The notes under the pieces are model-generated. The model did no database searches, was not told the origin of the DNA, and saw only the letters and a program-made list of their open reading frames with translations. Below are positions 16,519 through 25,763 of a stretch of DNA of 64,000 nt, piece by piece (the first letter of the stretch is position 1; every line of letters begins with the position of its first letter). Origin of the DNA: Solibacteraceae bacterium (GTDB lineage: Bacteria; Acidobacteriota; Terriglobia; Bryobacterales; Bryobacteraceae); contig JAJPJX010000213.1 in the NCBI GenBank assembly GCA_021324015.1, forward strand, positions 1 through 64,000, in the 5' to 3' direction. The position numbers were made by a program, and so were the translations under genes.

Positions 16519-17624
16519 GTCGCGGGAGCGTGCGGAAAAATATGGATGTCCAGGCACTGGGCATCGCGCATGATCCGGTCGAGCGGGCTGCGGCGCAGCC
16601 ATTCCTGCCAGCGGCCGGGCATGCTGTGTCCCAGGTAGAGCTGCGTGACGCCCGCCCCGCGAGCAAACTCTAGAATAGCGGGCACCGAGTCCTTGGCGTC
16701 GATGGTGTGGACCTGGGCGCCCAGCGCACGGGCCTGCTCCAGGTGGCGCTCGACCACGCTTTCGTCCTCCCGGCTGAGGTGCGGCTGGCGGACATACAGC
16801 GCCAGCAGGTCGCAGTGGAAGCGGTCCGCCACCCGCCGCGCGGTCCGGAGCATGGCGGGCGCGTTACTGCGCGGCGTCACGCACACGAGAATGCGCTCCT
16901 GGCTGCCCGGCAGCATCTCGATCCCATGCGTGGCCAGGTAGCGGTGGAGCTGCGACTCGACCACATCGGCGGCCAGCAGCATGGCCAGTTCGCGCAGGGC
17001 CGACAGGCGGCGCGGATCGGTCGCGGCGGATTGGGTTTCGCGCTGCCGCAGGTTCTCGGGCGCGGCATCCACGAGCACGATCTCCTCGGCCCTGCGAATG
17101 AATTGCTCGGGAACGGTTTGCGCGGCGCGTTTGCCCGTGATGCCCTCGATGGCCTGCTGCTGCTCGGCAATGTGTTGCAGATTAATGGCGGTCACGACGG
17201 TGATGCCCTGTTCGAGCAGCTCCTCGACATCCTGCCAGCGGTATGCGTGGCGGCTGCCCGGCGGATTGTCGTAGGCCAGCTCATCCACCAGGCACACTTG
17301 CGGGCGCCGGCGCAGCAGGGCCGCAACATCGATGACATCGTAAATCCGCTGTGCGGTCAGCACGCGCCCGGCGGGCACGATTTCCAGGGACCGCAGGATG
17401 GGCTCGAGCTCCGGATCCATCTTGGCCTGGATGGCACCCACCACCACATCCTGGCCGCGCTCCCCACGGCGCCTGCCTTCATCCAGCATGCGGAAGGTCT
17501 TGCCGACGCGAGGGGCGTAACCGAGGAAGATCTTCAGGCGCCCGTGCCGGGCCTCGCGCTCCTCCACCTGAATGCGGCGCAGCAGCGCTTCCGGGTCAGG
17601 GCGCGGGTGGTCGCCGTAAGCCAT
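16515..17624 (-). CDS. Stand-alone KdpD sensor module (KdpD N-terminal plus USP domain), copy 1
   Basis: 369-aa paralogue of the following gene: P-loop LGYAPRVGKTFRML, VCLVDELAYDNPPGS (His replaced by Tyr and Thr by Asp relative to copy 2), VVTAINLQHIAEQQQAIEGITG, then a USP domain (ILVCVTPRSNAPAMLRTARR to LYLGHSMPG). It too lacks the membrane and kinase parts. Differences around both nucleotide-binding sites suggest the two copies have split roles instead of being a recent duplication. It lies 25 bp downstream of the porin gene on the same strand, inside the kdp operon. Confidence 0.89.
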   Translation of the reverse strand: MAYGDHPRPDPEALLRRIQVEEREARHGRLKIFLGYAPRVGKTFRMLDEGRRRGERGQDVVVGAIQAKMDPELEPILRSLEIVPAGRVLTAQRIYDVIDVAALLRRRPQVCLVDELAYDNPPGSRHAYRWQDVEELLEQGITVVTAINLQHIAEQQQAIEGITGKRAAQTVPEQFIRRAEEIVLVDAAPENLRQRETQSAATDPRRLSALRELAMLLAADVVESQLHRYLATHGIEMLPGSQERILVCVTPRSNAPAMLRTARRVADRFHCDLLALYVRQPHLSREDESVVERHLEQARALGAQVHTIDAKDSVPAILEFARGAGVTQLYLGHSMPGRWQEWLRRSPLDRIMRDAQCLDIHIFPHAPAT

Positions 17625-17649
17625 AGCGCGGGGCCAGCTTCAGCTTAGC

Positions 17650-19014
17650 CTACCAGGCGCCCTCCTTGCCCCCGAACCACCAGATCAGCCCCAGCGTGGC
17701 GGTGTTCTGCTCCTTCTTGAGCAGGCCGGGGCTGGAGGTCAGGAAGAAGGGCCGGTTGGAGAAGTCCCGGCGCCATTCACCGCGCACCAAAAAGCCCTCC
17801 ACGGGCTGGTAGTCCATGGTGAAGGTGGTTTCCTTCAGGGCTTGCGTGACCCCGCTGAACAACCCGCCGCGGTCGGAGAGATACTCCGCGCGCTGCGCCA
17901 TGGCGAAGCGCCGCGAGAATTGATAGCGCAGGTACGCGGCGCCGGCGCTGACGCGCGCCGCGGGCGCCCCAGCAAAATCGTGCACCACATAGTCCGCTTC
18001 CCCCGCCAGCGTCAGACGCGTGGAGACGCTCCACGTAGCGTAGGTATCCAGGATGTGCAGGCGCCGCCCCGGCGTCTGCAGCGGGAGACTCGAAAGCCCA
18101 GGCTGAGTGGGTAACTCCGGCACGCCGGGGTACACCACCTGCTGCGTGTCCCGGTTCTCGACGCCTGTAAAGTAATTGACGTTCCACGAGACGCTCTTGG
18201 CCGGCTTGATGTTCAGCAGCACGGCCTGGGACTTGTTGCCGTTGAAGTCTTCGCTTTGCTGCACGCCGTTGACCAGCCAATAGCTCACGTTCAGCTTCGA
18301 GGAGAGGTTGTAGCTGGCCCGCGCGCCGAAGTGGTAGAACGGCAGAAAGTTGAACAGGTAGGAGCGGGAGTAGTTCATCTGGTCCTTGGCGTAGTTGTTC
18401 TCGATGCCCAGGGAACTGGCCCACTTGCCGAAATCCACGGTCAGCCCGCTGCCCAGAGGAACGATGTAGGTGCCATAGGCCTGGAAAATCGGCCGGTACA
18501 CCTGGGGGCGCGGCTCGTTGGCGGGGTTGCCCTGCAAGGTCTCGGTGGCCTGGCCGTACTGCAGGTCCACGCGCACGCCGAAACGGCGGCCGGCCTGGAG
18601 GTCGGGCGCGCGTTCGATCACCATGGTGGCCTGGTTCAGGCTGAAGCTGTTGCTCAGCACGTCATAGGCGCGCAGCAGGTTAATGCGCCCGGCCGGATCA
18701 TTGAAGTTATATCCGTAGTAGCCGTCCAGCATCAGGTTGATGGTGGTGCCCCGGAGAACGCGCAGCGGATCGCTATCCGCGGCCGGGGGTGCGGGCGCCG
18801 GCGGTTGGGCTGCCGGAGCGACGGCGGCTTTTTGCGGGACGTCCGGCGAAGGCTCCGCGGGGCCGGCATTCGCCCGCGCTTCGAGCGCGGCTACGCGCGC
18901 TTCCAGTTTGTGGATTTCCTCCAGAAGCATCTGCTCGCGGGGCGTGAGAGGCTGATCCTGCGCCGGCAGCGGCCAGGCGGCCGCCGCAATCAAGAAGGCG
19001 GAAATTGTGCGCAT
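17650..19014 (-). CDS. Beta-barrel outer membrane porin (bbp2-like)
   Basis: 454 aa with a signal peptide (MRTISAFLIAAAAWPLPAQ), a short coiled coil (QMLLEEIHKLEARVAALEA), an Ala/Pro linker and a long beta-rich barrel. The barrel begins with INLMLDGYYGYNFNDP and ends in an aromatic strand (TATLGLIWWFGG) as expected for outer membrane insertion. It resembles the putative beta-barrel porin-2 family. It lies 3 bp after kdpC and 25 bp before the first KdpD-like module, so it is embedded in the kdp operon and may admit K+ or other cations through the outer membrane for KdpFABC. The transport role is inferred from position. Confidence 0.84.
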   Translation of the reverse strand: MRTISAFLIAAAAWPLPAQDQPLTPREQMLLEEIHKLEARVAALEARANAGPAEPSPDVPQKAAVAPAAQPPAPAPPAADSDPLRVLRGTTINLMLDGYYGYNFNDPAGRINLLRAYDVLSNSFSLNQATMVIERAPDLQAGRRFGVRVDLQYGQATETLQGNPANEPRPQVYRPIFQAYGTYIVPLGSGLTVDFGKWASSLGIENNYAKDQMNYSRSYLFNFLPFYHFGARASYNLSSKLNVSYWLVNGVQQSEDFNGNKSQAVLLNIKPAKSVSWNVNYFTGVENRDTQQVVYPGVPELPTQPGLSSLPLQTPGRRLHILDTYATWSVSTRLTLAGEADYVVHDFAGAPAARVSAGAAYLRYQFSRRFAMAQRAEYLSDRGGLFSGVTQALKETTFTMDYQPVEGFLVRGEWRRDFSNRPFFLTSSPGLLKKEQNTATLGLIWWFGGKEGAW

Positions 19015-19017
19015 GCG

Positions 19018-19605
19018 TCACCTTGGGCGGTTCGCGGGCCAGGCGCGATCCAGGTCCATGTTCAGCAATAGCACGTTCACTCGCGGCTCGCCCAGAAAGC
19101 CGAGTTGGCGGCCCTCGGTGCGGGCGGCGATGAGGCGCCGCACCTGCTCCTCCGGCGCCCTCCTGGCGCGGGCGACGCGCGCCGCCTGCGCCTCGGCGGA
19201 AGCCGGGCTGATGTGCGGGTCCAGGCCGCTCGCCGAGGCAGTCAGCAGGTCGGCCGGGATGGGACCGTGGAAATCCGGGTTCTCCCGGCGAAACGCCGCG
19301 GCATCCGCCTGCACGCGTTCGATTAGTTTGCGGCTGGTGGGCCCCAGATTCGAACCGCCCGAATTGGCGGCGTCATAGCCGTCGCCCGCGGCCGAGGGAC
19401 GGCCGCGAAAATATTCCTGCCGCGTGAACTTCTGGCCAATCAGTTCCGAGCCGGCGACCTTGCCGTTCACGGTGATCAAGCTGCCGCCGGCCTGCCGCGG
19501 AAAGAGAACCCGCGCCAGCCCCGTGACCAGCGCCGGGTACAGCAGGCCGGTCAGCAGGCTCAGAACCACCGTTGCGCGAATCGCGGTTATCCATTGTTTC
19601 CACAT
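19018..19605 (-). CDS. kdpC: Potassium-transporting ATPase subunit C
   Basis: Single-span membrane subunit of the KdpFABC K+ pump that stabilises the complex and helps couple ATP binding. One N-terminal transmembrane helix ([19 protein letters not shown]) is followed by the periplasmic domain with [37 protein letters not shown] and a C-terminal [12 protein letters not shown] choose the ATG at 19605: the alternative ATG at 19620 is part of an ATGAGGAG sequence that overlaps the kdpB stop and provides the Shine-Dalgarno site. Product 195 aa, normal for KdpC. Confidence 0.95.
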   Translation of the reverse strand: MWKQWITAIRATVVLSLLTGLLYPALVTGLARVLFPRQAGGSLITVNGKVAGSELIGQKFTRQEYFRGRPSAAGDGYDAANSGGSNLGPTSRKLIERVQADAAAFRRENPDFHGPIPADLLTASASGLDPHISPASAEAQAARVARARRAPEEQVRRLIAARTEGRQLGFLGEPRVNVLLLNMDLDRAWPANRPR

Positions 19606-19616
19606 GAAATTTCTCC

Positions 19617-21716
<2,100 letters not shown>

Positions 21717-21719
21717 GAT

Positions 21720-23534
21720 TTAGCTCCACCACCCGAACATCACCATCGAAAACAACTTGTGCTGCTGCATGAGGAGGTGCTCGACCAACGGTCCGAGCGC
21801 CAGAGCGGGGAAGAAGGTGAGCGCTCCGACGATCACCACCACCGCCACCAGCAGACCCACGAACAGGCTACCGTGCGTGGGCAGCGTGCCAGCCGAAGCG
21901 GGCACCACCTTCTTGCGCGCCAGGCTGCCGGCCACCGCCAGCAGCGGGATGATCATCAGGAAGCGCCCCACCCACATGGCCACCGCGATGGTGGTGTTGA
22001 ACCACGGAGTGTTGGCATTCAGCCCGGCAAACGCGCTGCCGTTGTTGCCCGTCCCGCTGCTGTAGGCATACAGGATTTCCGAGAGGCCGTGCGGGCCGCC
22101 GTTGTTGAGATTCGCCACCGCCGGTCCGGGCGGATTCACCCAACTGTTCTTGGCGAACTGAATGATCGCGCCCGCACCGGAGAATAACAGGATGCTGGCC
22201 GCCAGGGTGAGCACCGCGAGCATGACCATTTTGACTTCCTTCTGCTCGATCTTCTTGCCCAGGTACTCCGGCGTGCGGCCCACCATCAGGCCCGCGATAA
22301 ACACCGCCAGGATGGCGAACATCAACATGCCGTACAGGCCGGCGCCCACGCCGCCGAAAATGACCTCGCCGAGTTCGATGTTGATCAGCGGCACCAGGCC
22401 GCCCAGCGGCGTGAAGCTATCGTGCATGGAGTTCACCGCACCGCAACTGGCGTCCGTCGTGACCACGGCGAACAGCGCCGAGGCCGGGATGCCGAAGCGC
22501 GCTTCCTTCCCCTCCATGTTGCCGCCGGGCTGGGAGGCGCTGGCCTGGCTTTGCACCCCCAGGCCTGCGAGCATCGGGTTGCCCGCCTGTTCCGAAGCGT
22601 AGGTCACCAGCACGCCGGCGAAGAACAGTACGCTCATAGCGGCGAACAGCGCCCATCCCTGGCGGGTATCCTTCACCATGCGCCCAAACGTGTAGGTCAG
22701 GCCCGCGGGGATCAGGAAGATGAACAGTGTCTCGAGCAGGTTGGAGAGCGGCGTGGGATTTTCGAAGGGATGCGCCGAATTGGCGTTGAAGAAGCCGCCG
22801 CCGTTGGTGCCTAGCATCTTGACGGCCTCCTGCGAGGCCACCGGCCCTTGCGCGATGGTCTGTGCGCCGCCTTCCAACGTCGTGGCCGCCGTGTACCCGT
22901 GGAAATTCTGGATCACCCCTTGCGAAACCAGCAGCAGCGCGCCTGCCACGGAGAGCGGCAGCAGCACGTACACGGTGGCCCGCACCAGGTCCACCCAGAA
23001 GTTGCCGATCGCTTCCGCGCTGTGGCGCGCAAAACCACGCACCAGGGCGATGGCCACGGCGATCCCGGCTGCCGCCGAGAAGAAATTGTGCGTGGCGAGC
23101 GCGAGCATCTGGGTGAGGTAGCTCATGGTGGTCTCGGGGACGTAGGATTGCCAGTTCGTGTTGGTCGTGAAGCTGACGGCTGTGTTGAAGGCCAGGTCCG
23201 GCGTCATGGCTGCGGCGCCCTGCGCCGCGTGAGCCGTGCCGAGGCCCTGCGGGTTCAGCGGAAGCCAGCCCTGCAAGCGCTGGATCAGGTATGTGACCAG
23301 AAGCGTCACGGCACTGAACACCAGCAGCGAGATGGCGTACTCCGTCCAGCGCTGCTCCCGGTCCTCGCGAATGCCGCAGAACCGGTAGATGCCTCTTTCG
23401 ATCGGGCGTAGCAGCGGGTCGAGCCGCGTGCCCCGGCCCTCGAAGAGCTTCTCCATGAAGATCCCCAGGGGCTTGGTCAGGGCCAGTATGACCAGGAAGA
23501 AAACGGCAATTTGCAGCCATCCGTTGGCGGTCAT
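21720..23534 (-). CDS. kdpA: Potassium-transporting ATPase subunit A (K+ channel-like)
   Basis: Membrane subunit (604 aa) of the SKT superfamily that binds and translocates K+. Selectivity-filter-like loops are visible: [56 protein letters not shown] and [19 protein letters not shown]. Ten or so hydrophobic helices surround them. The ATG at 23534 has a strong GAGGAGG upstream, inside the gap after kdpF. This is a complete high-affinity Kdp system; expression is normally induced by K+ limitation through KdpDE. Confidence 0.97.
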   Translation of the reverse strand: MTANGWLQIAVFFLVILALTKPLGIFMEKLFEGRGTRLDPLLRPIERGIYRFCGIREDREQRWTEYAISLLVFSAVTLLVTYLIQRLQGWLPLNPQGLGTAHAAQGAAAMTPDLAFNTAVSFTTNTNWQSYVPETTMSYLTQMLALATHNFFSAAAGIAVAIALVRGFARHSAEAIGNFWVDLVRATVYVLLPLSVAGALLLVSQGVIQNFHGYTAATTLEGGAQTIAQGPVASQEAVKMLGTNGGGFFNANSAHPFENPTPLSNLLETLFIFLIPAGLTYTFGRMVKDTRQGWALFAAMSVLFFAGVLVTYASEQAGNPMLAGLGVQSQASASQPGGNMEGKEARFGIPASALFAVVTTDASCGAVNSMHDSFTPLGGLVPLINIELGEVIFGGVGAGLYGMLMFAILAVFIAGLMVGRTPEYLGKKIEQKEVKMVMLAVLTLAASILLFSGAGAIIQFAKNSWVNPPGPAVANLNNGGPHGLSEILYAYSSGTGNNGSAFAGLNANTPWFNTTIAVAMWVGRFLMIIPLLAVAGSLARKKVVPASAGTLPTHGSLFVGLLVAVVVIVGALTFFPALALGPLVEHLLMQQHKLFSMVMFGWWS

Positions 23535-23546
23535 CGTGCGCCTCCT

Positions 23547-23630
23547 CTAGAAACGTTCGGGGCGCAGCAGGGCGTACACCAGGTACACCGCCAGCCCCAG
23601 CGAAAGCAGACCTGCGATGAGATATTCCAT
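23547..23630 (-). CDS. kdpF: KdpF small membrane subunit
   Basis: 27-residue hydrophobic peptide, one transmembrane helix: starts MEYLIAGLLSLGLAVYLVY and ends ALLRPERF, the typical KdpF ending (LxxPERF). It stabilises the KdpABC complex. It is preceded by GAGG at suitable spacing and lies 12 bp upstream of kdpA. It is short enough to be missed by ordinary gene prediction. Confidence 0.93.
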   Translation of the reverse strand: MEYLIAGLLSLGLAVYLVYALLRPERF

Positions 23631-23639
23631 GGAAGACCT

Positions 23640-23723
23640 CTACAAACGGTCGCAGCCGTACACATACGCGCAGCTCACGGCCAGCAACACCAGCGTTACG
23701 ACGATAAACACCAGATCCAGCAT
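23640..23723 (-). CDS. Unnamed 27-residue membrane peptide upstream of kdpF
   Basis: An 84-bp frame reading MLDLVFIVVTLVLLAVSC, then AYVYGCDRL and TAG. It is one hydrophobic helix with a short polar C-terminal CDRL end. GAGAGG stands 9 bp before the ATG, and the frame fits exactly between the USP-like gene (13 bp away) and kdpF (9 bp away). Position, ribosome site and helix composition argue that it is translated. I have the impression that similar peptides ending in C-[DE]-R-L precede kdpF in other high-GC genomes, but could not check. It may be an extra small Kdp subunit or a regulator of Kdp assembly. Confidence 0.72.
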   Translation of the reverse strand: MLDLVFIVVTLVLLAVSCAYVYGCDRL

Positions 23724-23736
23724 TTCAGGCAACCTC

Positions 23737-24189
23737 TCAAACCTTTACGAGCGCAACGCCATGGCCGGCGCGCGAAAGCCCGCGGGCCATTCTCTCCTCT
23801 CGCGTTCGCCACCAGCGCTTCCGCGTGGCCACCACCACCAGGGCCCGGCCGCGCAACATCTGCCGGAGGGCCTGCTCGCGGTCGCGGGCCAGAACCAGGC
23901 GGACTCCGCAGGACATTCCGCTAGCCGACACGAAGGCTTCCAGTTGTTCGCGCAGGCGGGCCAGCGGAACATCGGGATAGTGCAGGGGTAGCGGGTATGG
24001 CACGATGTGCACGGCCAGCAGGATCGTTTCGATGTGGAGTCCGCGAGCCATCCCGGCGGCGGCCGCCAAAGCCGCGCGAGTCAATTTCGGCGTGGTGTAG
24101 GGGATGATGACCTGAAGCCGGCCGGCGTGTTCCGAATGGTTGCCGGTCCGGAGACGGGATCCGGCTGTGGCGCTAAGCATGGTAGCCAT
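23737..24189 (-). CDS. Universal-stress-like protein, first gene of the kdp operon
   Basis: 150 aa. The segment LQVIIPYTTPKLTRAALAAA opens a USP-like alpha/beta fold, followed by the amphipathic ARGLHIETILLAVHIVPYPL, a helix ARLREQLEAFVSASG, then VRLVLARDREQALRQML and ALVVVATRKRWWR, which replaces the usual ATP-binding GxxGxxG loop. Nucleotide binding is therefore doubtful. Start either at 24189 or at the ATG at 24180. It precedes the 27-residue peptide and kdpFABC on the same strand with 13 bp spacing; a link to K+ or turgor sensing is inferred from context. Confidence 0.72.
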   Translation of the reverse strand: MATMLSATAGSRLRTGNHSEHAGRLQVIIPYTTPKLTRAALAAAAGMARGLHIETILLAVHIVPYPLPLHYPDVPLARLREQLEAFVSASGMSCGVRLVLARDREQALRQMLRGRALVVVATRKRWWRTREERMARGLSRAGHGVALVKV

Positions 24190-24213
24190 CCATGTTCAGC
24201 CTAGATCGCCGGA

Positions 24214-24235
24214 CCTTAAGAAGTCGTTAAGGAAG
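24214..24235. promoter_or_regulatory. Candidate KdpE-type operator upstream of the kdp operon
   Basis: On the plus strand, TTAAGAAG (24216-24223) and TTAAGGAAG (24227-24235) form a direct repeat with an 11-bp period, the spacing used by OmpR/PhoB/KdpE-type winged-helix regulators. The same bases form the inverted repeat CCTTAA-N7-TTAAGG (24214-24232). It lies 25 bp upstream of the first kdp operon start. KdpE is encoded about 1 kb away. No binding data exist; the assignment is by pattern and position. Confidence 0.45.
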
Positions 24236-24308
24236 GCTTGGGATTTTGTTATGGCGTATTCGACCGCTTCCTTTGGTCGCGGCTCGGTTCCATTGCGCAA
24301 CATTTCGA

Positions 24309-24321
24309 GGCCATTTTGGCC
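24309..24321. promoter_or_regulatory. Perfect palindrome before the methyltransferase gene
   Basis: GGCCATTTTGGCC, a 5-bp inverted repeat with a TTT centre, ends 11 bp upstream of the ATG at 24333. It could be an operator or a leader hairpin over the ribosome site. The gene has no clear Shine-Dalgarno sequence of its own (ATAGGTGC is the closest match). Confidence 0.3.
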
Positions 24322-24332
24322 ACAATAGGTGC

Positions 24333-25064
24333 ATGGACGCGAGCCGGGTCCGCGAACTGGTGCGCGAGGCGTACTCCGCAGCGGCGGAGGCGCCCGAGGC
24401 CGGGCACGCCTTCCCGGTCGGGCGCGCTTTTGCCGAAAGCCTGGGGTATTGCGGCGAGTGGCTGCAGGAGATCCCGGATGAATCCGTGGAGGCTTTCTCC
24501 GGAGTGGCAGGTGTTTCGCTAAATGCGGCGATCCCGCCCGGCGCCGCCGTTCTCGATCTAGGCTGCGGGGCCGGCCTGGACAGTTTCATCTCGGCGCGGC
24601 GCGCCGGGCCGGGAGGTCGGATCCTGGGAATCGACTTCAGCGCCGCCATGCTGAAACGCGCCGTTTCCGCGGCGAAGACCGCGCGCGCCGCGAGCCTTCT
24701 CTTCTGCCAGGCGGACGGGGAGCGGCTTCCGGTGAAGACCGGCTCCATCGACGTGGCCCTGGTGAACGGCATCTTCAACCTGAATCCGGCGCGCGGCGCG
24801 ATTTTCGCCGAACTGGCCCGGGTGGTGCGGAGGGGCGGCGCCGTGTATGCAGCCGAGCTCATCCTTCGCCAGCCACCGCCCCCTGCCGCTACCGCGAATC
24901 TGACCGATTGGTTTGCCTGAATCGCCGGCGCGAAGGAGGGCGGCGCTTTCCTCGAAGAGTTTCAGGTCGCCGGCTTCCGCGAAGCTTCGATCGTGCGCGC
25001 GACGCGCAATGCGCGCACGAAGAATCCGCTGGTGCTGGCCGCCGAAGTGGTGGCCCGCCGATAG
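24333..25064 (+). CDS. Probable selenoprotein: ArsM-like SAM-dependent methyltransferase with in-frame TGA (Sec196)
   Basis: Class I methyltransferase of the arsenite-methyltransferase-like group. SAM motif I is VLDLGCGAGLDSF (from residue 73), followed by GRILGIDFSAAMLKRA, the acidic QADGERLPV and VALVNGIFNLNP. Read to the TGA at 24918-24920 the protein would be 195 aa and lack the last strands. The same frame continues for 47 codons to TAG at 25062 with IAGAKEGGAFLEEFQVAGF and ARTKNPLVLAAEVVARR, which match the family C-terminus. The TGA aligns with the Cys of the W-x(2-3)-C-[IVL]-[AG]-GA motif that binds As(III) in ArsM. The other binding Cys (VNC in ArsM) is Gly here. selB is encoded nearby, so UGA decoding as selenocysteine is likely (243 aa). 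Substrate (As, Se or other soft atom) is inferred. Alternative: a nonsense-mutated gene. Confidence 0.8.
24932..24950 (+). promoter_or_regulatory. Candidate bacterial SECIS hairpin after the TGA
   Basis: GAAGG (24932-24936) can pair with CTTTC (24946-24950, one G-U pair), leaving the apical loop AGGGCGGCG that begins 17 nt after the TGA and has G at its second position, as bacterial SECIS models require. Competing folds are CGCCG (24923-24927) with CGGCG (24941-24945), and GCGC (24928-24931) with GCGC (24943-24946). Which one forms cannot be decided by eye. Confidence 0.45.
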
Positions 25065-25067
25065 CCC

Positions 25068-25763
25068 TCACCCCTCTTCCGCCGCGGCGAAGCGGTAGCC
25101 CACCCAGGGCTCCGTCAGGATGTACTTCGGTTTGCCGGGATCGGGCTCGATCTTCTTGCGCAGGTGGTTGATGAATACCCGCAGGTAATCGGATTCGTCG
25201 CCGTAGTCCGGACCCCACACGGCTTGCAGCAGCTCGCGGTGCGGCACGGGCTTGCCGCCTTGCAGGAACAGGTAACGCAGCAGGTCGAACTCCTTGGGCG
25301 TGAGCCGTACGGGTTTGCCTTTCACGCGGATGCGGCGCGTTTCGAAATCCATCTCCAGATCCCGCGTGGCGAAGCTGCGCGGCCCGCTTTCCGGCGCCGT
25401 GGGCGCGCGGCGCAGGGCCGCCCGGATGCGCGCCAGCAATTCCTGCATGCCGAAGGGCTTGCTCACGTAATCGTCCGCCCCGGCGTCCAGGGCCTCCACC
25501 TTGTCCTTCTCGGAATTTCGCACCGTGAGGATGATGATGGGCACGTCGGAGGAAGCGCGCAGGGTGCGGCAGGCTTCCAGGCCGCCTATGCCAGGCATGT
25601 TCAGATCCAGCAGCACCAGGTCCGGCAGGTAGGCGCGGAACTTCTCCAGGGCCTCCTCGCCGGTTCTGGCCTCATCCACCTGGTAGCCGCTGCCGGTGAG
25701 CGTGGCACGCATCATGCGCCGGATCTGCGGCTCGTCATCCACCACCAGGATCTTGGCGCTCAT
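25068..25763 (-). CDS. kdpE: KdpE-type OmpR-family response regulator
   Basis: 231 aa. Receiver domain with D9/D10, phospho-acceptor D53 in LVLLDLNMPGIGG, the Thr in ILTVRNSEKDK and Lys in YVSKPF. The C-terminal winged helix (about 135-225) contains VRLTPKEFDLLRYLF and LRVFINHLRKKIEPDP, very close to KdpE. Its start overlaps the stop of the kinase gene by ATGA, so it is coupled to it. Its 3' end stops 3 bp from the convergent methyltransferase TAG. It should activate the kdp operon whose promoter lies about 1 kb away. Confidence 0.94.
   Translation of the reverse strand: MSAKILVVDDEPQIRRMMRATLTGSGYQVDEARTGEEALEKFRAYLPDLVLLDLNMPGIGGLEACRTLRASSDVPIIILTVRNSEKDKVEALDAGADDYVSKPFGMQELLARIRAALRRAPTAPESGPRSFATRDLEMDFETRRIRVKGKPVRLTPKEFDLLRYLFLQGGKPVPHRELLQAVWGPDYGDESDYLRVFINHLRKKIEPDPGKPKYILTEPWVGYRFAAAEEG

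Noticed and set aside
24190-24332. tRNA(Sec) gene near selB
   Set aside because: Looked for a GGTTC-type T-loop with matching acceptor stem in this and the other intergenic gaps; found no cloverleaf.
24918-24920. Simple nonsense mutation in the methyltransferase
   Set aside because: Not excluded, but less likely: the position matches a conserved Cys, downstream codons stay family-like, and selB is close by.
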